Below, piece after piece: positions 58,671-64,000 of a stretch of 64,000 nucleotides of DNA. Numbering within the stretch: the first letter of the stretch is position 1; each line of letters begins with the position of its first letter. The stretch spans positions 242,183 to 306,182 of the forward strand of contig NZ_CP032416.1 in the NCBI RefSeq assembly GCF_003600355.1, read 5' to 3'. The stretch comes from Clostridium fermenticellae. GTDB taxonomy: Bacteria > Bacillota > Clostridia > Clostridiales > Clostridiaceae. Made by a program: the position numbers and the translations under genes. Under the pieces are notes generated by a model that was given only the letters and a program-made list of their open reading frames with translations, was not told the origin of the DNA and made no database searches.

Positions 58671-59204
58671 TTAATTTACAACGAAGAATACATGATTTCC
58701 TATTGCTTTTACATTCTTTTTATTTATATCTTTCATCCATCTTGATGTCGCTATTTGTGGATTATAGAAAAAAACTGCTTTTCCTGTTGGATCATATCCT
58801 TTTAAGGCTTCTAAAACTGCTTTGTAACAGGTATCTGTCTTAGGTGCATTGATTGTTCCATTACTATTTACACAAGAGAAAGCACCTTTTTGAGTTACCA
58901 CTCCTTCTATTGTCTTTGGAAATTCGGGATATTTTAATCGGTTTAAAATCACAGAAGCAACTGCAACCTTTCCTTCAAATGGTTCACAATTACTTTCTGC
59001 ATATACCACTTTTGACATTAAATCTAGATCGTTTTGGGTAATATAAAGTTTTTTATCATAGTAGTTGAAAACTTGAACCACCTGTTCTTTTTCATTAAAC
59101 AAGTTAGTTTCAGAAGTAGTGTTTTCCACTGCGCTTACTTTAAATGGAACAAATATTAAAAGCCCTAAAAAGATAACCATAAAAATAAAAAGTTTTCTTT
59201 TCAA
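58671..59204 (-). CDS. SleB/CwlJ-family cell wall hydrolase
   Basis: About 177 aa. Signal peptide (KLFIFMVIFLGLLIFVPFKV, cut near SAVE), then the hydrolase_2 domain: LDLMSKVVYAESNCEPFEGK with the catalytic Glu, VAVASVILNRLKYPEFPK, FSCVNSNG, and a C-terminal IGNHVFFV. An ATG at 59213 sits directly on GGAG with no spacing; the TTG at 59204, nine bases from it, is the likelier start. Controlled by the c-di-AMP riboswitch just upstream, as is common for cell-wall hydrolases. Confidence 0.88.
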   Translation of the reverse strand: MKRKLFIFMVIFLGLLIFVPFKVSAVENTTSETNLFNEKEQVVQVFNYYDKKLYITQNDLDLMSKVVYAESNCEPFEGKVAVASVILNRLKYPEFPKTIEGVVTQKGAFSCVNSNGTINAPKTDTCYKAVLEALKGYDPTGKAVFFYNPQIATSRWMKDINKKNVKAIGNHVFFVVN

Positions 59205-59217
59205 ATAAATCATCTCC

Positions 59218-59310
59218 TTTTACCTACGAGGTTAGCTGACGGGTTCGGTAAAGGCATAACCTACGAATAAACGATTCACCCCAAGATACTGGTTTCCCCG
59301 CGTTTTAAAT
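59218..59310 (-). ncRNA. c-di-AMP riboswitch (ydaO/yuaA type)
   Basis: On the minus strand the conserved blocks appear in order: CGCGGGGAAACCAG, CTTGGGGTGAATCG, GTAGGTTATGCC, then ACCGAACCCGTCAGCTAACC and CTCGTAGGT, directly before the hydrolase gene. This class turns expression off when c-di-AMP is high. The c-di-AMP synthase gene cdaA lies divergently 250 bases away. Confidence 0.93.
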
Positions 59311-59336
59311 ATAATTTGAAAACTTAGGCTAGTAGT

Positions 59337-59365
59337 ATTGTAACCATTAGTTAAAAAAAATTCAA
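59337..59365 (-). promoter_or_regulatory. promoter of the riboswitch/hydrolase transcript
   Basis: On the minus strand TTGAAT (59365-59360), 17-base spacer, TACAAT (59342-59337), 27 bases before the riboswitch. The divergent cdaA promoter is probably near TATAAT at 59437-59442, but no good -35 is seen. No other feature is seen in 59366-59555. Confidence 0.6.
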
Positions 59366-59555
59366 GAGACTTTATTATTTTTATTAATATTTTATAAATT
59401 AGATTTTCTTTTGATATAAAGAAATATTAAATAGTGTATAATTAAAGATAAGGCGAAATTTTATATTAATTCAAGGCATATCCCCTTTAATTTAGTCATA
59501 AGAGTTATTATTAGGACATTAAAGTGATAGTGCACTTAATAAAGGAGTGAAATAG

Positions 59556-60404
59556 GTGGAGATATTAGACATTGTAATCAATTCGGTAAAAAATATAAGT
59601 ATATTTTCGGTAATGGACATATTAGTGGTTTCATATATTTTTTATAAAGGTTACATGCTAATGAAGGAGACTAGAGCTGAACAACTTTTAAAAGGTATCG
59701 TATTAATTTTATTTCTTATTCCTGTAAGTGATCTTTTAAACCTTACCATGCTTAACTGGATATTATCAAAGACGATTACAATAGGTGTGTTATCTCTTAT
59801 AATTATATTTCAGCCAGAAATACGAAGTGCACTCGAACACCTTGGAAGGACAGCTTTTACTGACAGACAGATATTTGCAAATGAGGAAACTGTACAAAAA
59901 GTAGTTAATGAAATCGTAACTGCAATTGGAAATTTATCAGTTTCAAGAACAGGAGCCCTTGTAATAATAGAGCAATTTACAGGACTTGAGGATATAATAA
60001 AAACAGGAACAAGGATAGATGCGATTGTATCGTCTGCTCTTCTTGAAAATATATTTGTAGTTAATACTCCACTTCATGATGGTGCAACTATAATTAGAAA
60101 TGACAGGGTAGTGTCTTCAGGATGTTTTTTGCCGCTTACAGAAAATAGAGAATTAAATAAAAAACTCGGTACAAGGCACAGGGCAGCAATCGGAATTTCA
60201 GAAAAATCTGATGCTATTATAATTGTTGTATCAGAAGAAACGGGAACTATTTCGCTTGTTTTAAATGGTAATATGACTAGAAATTATACAGAAGAGAAAC
60301 TCAGAAGTACGCTTACAAAAATTATAAAGAAAAGGCAGCATAAAAAGTTAACCTTTAGAGAGCGGGTGATTCAATGGATAAAAAACAAAAAAGACACCAG
60401 GTGA
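59556..60404 (+). CDS. cdaA: diadenylate cyclase CdaA
   Basis: 282-aa membrane enzyme making c-di-AMP from two ATP. Three N-terminal helices, then the DAC domain with the DGA motif (PLHDGATIIRND) and RHR motif (GTRHRAAIGISE). c-di-AMP controls osmolyte and potassium transport and cell-wall growth. GTG start; overlaps cdaR by 31 bases. Divergent from a c-di-AMP-riboswitch hydrolase, so sensor and source are neighbours. Confidence 0.96.
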   Translation: MEILDIVINSVKNISIFSVMDILVVSYIFYKGYMLMKETRAEQLLKGIVLILFLIPVSDLLNLTMLNWILSKTITIGVLSLIIIFQPEIRSALEHLGRTAFTDRQIFANEETVQKVVNEIVTAIGNLSVSRTGALVIIEQFTGLEDIIKTGTRIDAIVSSALLENIFVVNTPLHDGATIIRNDRVVSSGCFLPLTENRELNKKLGTRHRAAIGISEKSDAIIIVVSEETGTISLVLNGNMTRNYTEEKLRSTLTKIIKKRQHKKLTFRERVIQWIKNKKDTR

Positions 60405-61603
60405 TAGTGAAGGTATGCTGTGTAATAGTTTCATTTATATTGTGGCTTTTTATATATAACGTTGAAAATCCTGTAAGAGAGAGGAAAATAGTAGTACCTG
60501 TTCAGGTTATAAATAGAAATGTACTTATGCAGTCAAATATAATATCAGTGGATGATGAAAATTTAACTGTAAAATTGACTATAAAAGGAAATGCATCAGA
60601 CTTGTATGCTGTTAAATCATCTCAATTTGAACTGACATCAGATTTGGGATCTTACGTAGTAAAAAAAGGTAAAAATAAAATACCGGTTCAAATAAAGAAA
60701 AGCCCAAGTTCAGTCAGGGTTGTAAATAGTGACAATCTGTGGGTTAATATAAATATTGAAGATTTAAAGAGTAAAGTGGTTCCGGTTAAATTAACGCTTT
60801 TGGGAAAAGCGAAAAGCGGCTTTTACGCCCGGGAACCAAAACTAAGTTCGACAAAGGTTACAGTTAAAGGTGCTAAAAAAGACATAGAAAAGGTTGCAAA
60901 AACTGAGACAATGTATAATATACAGAACATTTCAAAAGATGTTAATAGAAAAGTTTACTTAAAAGCAGAAGATTCCCAGGGAAATATAATAAAGAATGTA
61001 GAAATAGAACCTAAATATTTAGATATGTCTATTCCTGTTGTGAGAGTTAAAAGTGTACCGGTAAATGTAAATTTATCAGGAAACTTAAGTGATTATGGAA
61101 TAAATTCAATACTTCCAATGAATTCAAATGTGGATATAACTGGTAGTGATGCAGAAATAGCTAAAGTATCTAAAATAGATACAGAGGGAATAGATATAAG
61201 CAGTATAAATGGCAGAGATTCAATAGATGTAAAAGTAAATCTTCCTTATGGTGTTACGCTTTTAAACGGAAGTGATACAGTAAGATTAAAGGTGGATTTT
61301 GATAAAAGCTCTCAAAAGCAAGTGAGCGTTAATATACAAACTGTAAATCTTGATAGTTCATACAGTGCAAGTTTAAGTGCAAGTACTGTTAATGTAGTGG
61401 TTTCAGGTTCCAAATATGCAGTAGATAATCTTAAAGATGGTGATATATCAGCTTCTGTAGATTTGAAGGGAGTTAAGCAGGGACAAAATACAGTTCCTAT
61501 AAATATAACTTTGCCATCTGGAATAACTGAAGTTTCACAAGATATAAATCAGGTTACAGTTACGGTGAGTGAAAGGAATGGGGAAACAAAGAATGCCGGT
61601 TAA
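60374..61603 (+). CDS. cdaR: CdaA regulatory protein CdaR (YbbR-like)
   Basis: 409 aa. N-terminal membrane helix (VIVKVCCVIVSFILWLFIYN) followed by about four YbbR repeats outside (for example VPVQVINRN, VPVKLTLLG, VPVNVNLSG and VSVNIQTVN at their starts). CdaR modulates CdaA. Starts within the cdaA end. Confidence 0.93.
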   Translation: MDKKQKRHQVIVKVCCVIVSFILWLFIYNVENPVRERKIVVPVQVINRNVLMQSNIISVDDENLTVKLTIKGNASDLYAVKSSQFELTSDLGSYVVKKGKNKIPVQIKKSPSSVRVVNSDNLWVNINIEDLKSKVVPVKLTLLGKAKSGFYAREPKLSSTKVTVKGAKKDIEKVAKTETMYNIQNISKDVNRKVYLKAEDSQGNIIKNVEIEPKYLDMSIPVVRVKSVPVNVNLSGNLSDYGINSILPMNSNVDITGSDAEIAKVSKIDTEGIDISSINGRDSIDVKVNLPYGVTLLNGSDTVRLKVDFDKSSQKQVSVNIQTVNLDSSYSASLSASTVNVVVSGSKYAVDNLKDGDISASVDLKGVKQGQNTVPINITLPSGITEVSQDINQVTVTVSERNGETKNAG

Positions 61604-63191
61604 AATAAATAATATAATTTTAGATATAAATGATGATCTAAGTGAAATAAAAAATAAGGCAGCTAAGAAAGCGAAAATAAGAACAGGTGATATAAAGAAT
61701 CTGAAAATAGTAAAGGAATCTATAGATGCCAGAAGAAAAAATACAATAAAATTTGATTATGCCGTTGAAATAGAATGTGAAGATGAAGAAAGGGTAGTAA
61801 ATAGTGCCAGGTCTTCAGATGTTAGAATTGCAAAACAGGAGTTTAAGGAAGATTTTGAATTCGGGAAAAATAAAATGGAACATAGACCTATAATAATAGG
61901 AATGGGGCCTGCAGGAATGTTTGCAGGTCTTTTAATGGCTGAGAATGGATATAGGCCTCTTATAATTGAAAGGGGAGAAAATGTAGATAAAAGAACAGAG
62001 GAAGTTAATAAGTTTTGGGAAAGCGGTAAGCTTAATTTAGAGAGTAATGTCCAGTTTGGAGAGGGAGGTGCGGGAACATTTTCCGATGGGAAACTCACAT
62101 CCAGAAGTAAAGATTCAAGATGCCGTTTTATAATTGATGAGTTTGTAAAAAGTGGTGCACCTCAGGAGATAATGTACACAAATAAACCTCATGTAGGTAC
62201 TGATGTCTTAAAAGGAGTAGTTAAAAATATAAGAAAAAGAATAATAAGCTTAGGTGGAGATGTGAGTTTTAATAGCAAACTTGAAGATATAGTTATAAAA
62301 AATAGCAGAATCAGAGCTGCAATTATAAATGGAGAAGAAATTCCATGTGAAAATCTTATACTTGCACCCGGTCATAGTTCCAGAGATACTTATGAAATGC
62401 TCTATAAAAGAGGAATATTTATGGAAGCTAAAGACTTTGCAATTGGAGTTAGAGCAGAACATCTTCAGGAAATGATAAATAGAAATCAATATGGCAAATA
62501 TGCAAATCATCCAAGGCTTAAGGCAGCAGATTACAGGCTCACATATACAACAAAGTCGGATAAAAGGGGAGTTTACAGCTTCTGTATGTGTCCAGGAGGA
62601 GAAGTTGTTGCGGCAGCTTCAGAGGATAAACGACTTGTAACAAATGGAATGAGTAATTTCAAAAGAGACAAGAAAAATGCAAATTCCGCAATTGTAGTAT
62701 CAATTAGAAAGGAAGATCTTGGTGGAAATGGGCCCCTGTCTGGAATGGAGTTTCAGAGGCATTACGAAGAACTTGCATACAATCTTGGTGGAGGAGAATA
62801 TTTTGCACCGGTTGAGATGCTTGGAGATTTCTTAAAGGATACATCTTTAAATAAAATCGGGAAAATAATTCCTACATATAGACCGGGATGGGAATTTAAA
62901 GATCTTAGAAAGTGTCTTCCAACATATGTAGTAAATGCATTAAAAGAAGGATTTACTAATTTTGATAAAAAGATAAAAGGATTTGCAGATAACGATGTAG
63001 TGCTAACGGGTATAGAAACGAGAACATCGGCTCCAGTTAGAATTACTAGAAATGAAAGACTTCAAAGTATATCTCTTGAAGGGTTGTACCCATGTGGTGA
63101 AGGAGCAGGATTTGCAGGTGGTATAGTGTCAGCAGCAGTAGATGGTATTAAGGTTGCAGAAAGCATAATGAGGGAATACGCACCTTATTAG
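61593..63191 (+). CDS. FAD-dependent dehydrogenase-like protein (COG2509)
   Basis: 532 aa. A ~90-residue N-terminal domain of its own kind, then a Rossmann FAD site PIIIGMGPAGMFAGLLMAEN, FGEGGAGTFSDGKLTSRSKD, VGIETRTSAP-like and the C-terminal GLYPCGEGAGFAGGIVSAAVDG. The family is widespread in Firmicutes beside cdaAR and glmM; its reaction is not known to me. ATG at 61593, nine bases after GGGG, is preferred over the GTG at 61569, which is inside cdaR. Confidence 0.88.
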   Translation: MPVKINNIILDINDDLSEIKNKAAKKAKIRTGDIKNLKIVKESIDARRKNTIKFDYAVEIECEDEERVVNSARSSDVRIAKQEFKEDFEFGKNKMEHRPIIIGMGPAGMFAGLLMAENGYRPLIIERGENVDKRTEEVNKFWESGKLNLESNVQFGEGGAGTFSDGKLTSRSKDSRCRFIIDEFVKSGAPQEIMYTNKPHVGTDVLKGVVKNIRKRIISLGGDVSFNSKLEDIVIKNSRIRAAIINGEEIPCENLILAPGHSSRDTYEMLYKRGIFMEAKDFAIGVRAEHLQEMINRNQYGKYANHPRLKAADYRLTYTTKSDKRGVYSFCMCPGGEVVAAASEDKRLVTNGMSNFKRDKKNANSAIVVSIRKEDLGGNGPLSGMEFQRHYEELAYNLGGGEYFAPVEMLGDFLKDTSLNKIGKIIPTYRPGWEFKDLRKCLPTYVVNALKEGFTNFDKKIKGFADNDVVLTGIETRTSAPVRITRNERLQSISLEGLYPCGEGAGFAGGIVSAAVDGIKVAESIMREYAPY

Positions 63192-63201
63192 AGTATATTG
63201 T

Positions 63202-63508
63202 GTATTAAGCGTTGTTGTAAGTACATAAGTATAATTCTTACGTAGTGGAATACTGTAAGGCTTTGATACGTTAAAACTTTTTATAAATCTAAGACTTGTG
63301 CTGTGAAGAATCTAAAAAACCTGGATAAACTCGTACCTCAAACAGTATCCAGAACTTTAAGATTTTTCACAGCACTTCGTCAAGATTTATAGAAAAAGTT
63401 TTAAATGTGTCTTCAGCCTTACAGCATTCCACTACGTAAGAATTATATTTATGTTTGCAAGAGATAACTCTATATTATATTCATGTATCTATGATCAATG
63501 CTTAATAC
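63202..63508. repeat. giant hairpin B with conserved apical loop
   Basis: A 307-base inverted repeat between convergent genes. Outer arms GTATTAAGC (63202-63210) and GCTTAATAC (63500-63508); long inner stem including ATAATTCTTACGTAGTGGAA with its complement near 63430, and GTGCTGTGAA with TTCACAGCAC. It closes at CTGGATA/TATCC around the 18-base loop AACTCGTACCTCAAACAG (63328-63345). Some asymmetric bulges, mainly in the lower stem. Arms unlike hairpin A, loop nearly the same. Confidence 0.88.
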
Positions 63509-63537
63509 GAATGTATGTATTTTTGAGGCAATATGTG

Positions 63538-64000
63538 TTATCTCTTCAAAAATAGGTCTTTTTTCTGCAAACCATTTTTCTTAATTAATTGCTTCCATCC
63601 CATTTCTGCCGAAAATTTGTATAAAAATCTTGGAAAATTTGCTGTAATAAATATATTTTGTCCTGGAGAATTTTTTAATATATTTTCTGATATTTTCTTT
63701 AGTGCCTTTCCTAAATTTTTCTTAGGGCCATGACCGAGTGGAATACTTTCTGTTGCTGTAATCATTCCGCCTGCTCCGATTCCAATGCCCTGTTTCCAAT
63801 TAAGGCCTGCCTTAAAAGACCAGTTCTCCATAATTTCAAGTGCTATTCTGTTTTGATGCCCTTCATAGAATCCACAATTGACCAGTGCATATACATTAAT
63901 GTCTTTTTCATTTAATTCTGAAAATATTTGTTCTAGCTTTATAAAGCAGCTGATAAGATGAGATGGAATAGCATCTACATATAAAGGAAATGCAAAAATT
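63538..64000 (-). CDS. flavodoxin-like/NAD(P)H-dependent oxidoreductase family protein (5' end outside window)
   Basis: C-terminal ~154 residues; the minus-strand frame is open to the right edge. Visible parts: FPLYVDAIPSHL (a flavodoxin-like/FMN-reductase type motif), INVYALVNCGFYEGHQ, then GAGGMITATESIPLGHGPKK and a hydrophobic/basic C-terminus ending LQKKDLFLKR. The PLYVDAIP stretch and following strand fit FMN-binding reductases of the NAD(P)H-dehydrogenase type. Substrate unknown. Confidence 0.55.
   Translation of the reverse strand, partial: IFAFPLYVDAIPSHLISCFIKLEQIFSELNEKDINVYALVNCGFYEGHQNRIALEIMENWSFKAGLNWKQGIGIGAGGMITATESIPLGHGPKKNLGKALKKISENILKNSPGQNIFITANFPRFLYKFSAEMGWKQLIKKNGLQKKDLFLKR

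Noticed and set aside
63533..63915. Plus-strand small open frames at the right edge
   Set aside because: They are antisense to the minus-strand flavodoxin-like gene that runs off the window.

Overview
The window is about 64 kb of AT-rich DNA from a low-GC Gram-positive anaerobe, almost certainly a Clostridium sensu stricto-type genome. The signs are A/T-ending codons, strong AGGAGG ribosome binding sites, sigma-H, a SleB-type hydrolase, ThyX, an ECF transporter module, a pyridine-nucleotide-independent type of thioredoxin reductase, and gene order that matches clostridial chromosomes as I remember them. The species cannot be fixed from sequence alone.

Layout. 1-6204: housekeeping genes yacL (5' end cut by the window), ispD, cysS, mrnC, thyX, rlmB, rae1/yacP and sigH. 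6275-23702: two tRNAs, a first tuf, rpmG-secE-nusG, rplKA, rplJL with an L10 leader, rpoBC, an L7Ae-like gene, rpsL-rpsG-fusA and a second, apparently identical tuf. 23839-39245: the S10-spc-alpha ribosomal super-operon with secY, adk, a wrecked map gene, infA and rpoA. 39387-43599: ecfA1-ecfA2-ecfT-truA and rplM-rpsI. 43590-46507: a 2.85-kb integrated element between 66-bp direct repeats at the 3' end of rpsI. 46665-63191: accessory and metabolic genes: broken ynfA, TauE-like exporter, cwlD, GntR regulator, two-subunit fumarase, TPR proteins, frameshifted ptsI, FAD-linked oxidase, thioredoxin system, SleB-like hydrolase under a c-di-AMP riboswitch, cdaA-cdaR and a COG2509 flavoprotein. A minus-strand gene runs off the right edge.

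Most of the window is conserved translation and transcription machinery with consensus promoters (often TTGACA-17-TATAAT/TAAAAT) and structured leaders for ribosomal-protein autoregulation (L10, L13 and S10 operons, and possibly rpsG and rpsM).

The least ordinary parts are: (1) the rpsI-borne element, which carries a HipA/CtkA-like kinase followed by a protein joining a HipA-N/HipS-like half to a HIRAN domain, beside a LexA-integrase chimera that looks like a deletion scar; (2) two very long hairpins (55326-55551 and 63202-63508), both between convergent genes, with different arms but nearly the same 18-nt apical loop; (3) a T-box antiterminator/terminator without a recognisable stem I upstream of an FAD oxidase; (4) broken copies of normally important genes (map, ptsI, ynfA). 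Some of the single-base lesions could be sequencing errors.
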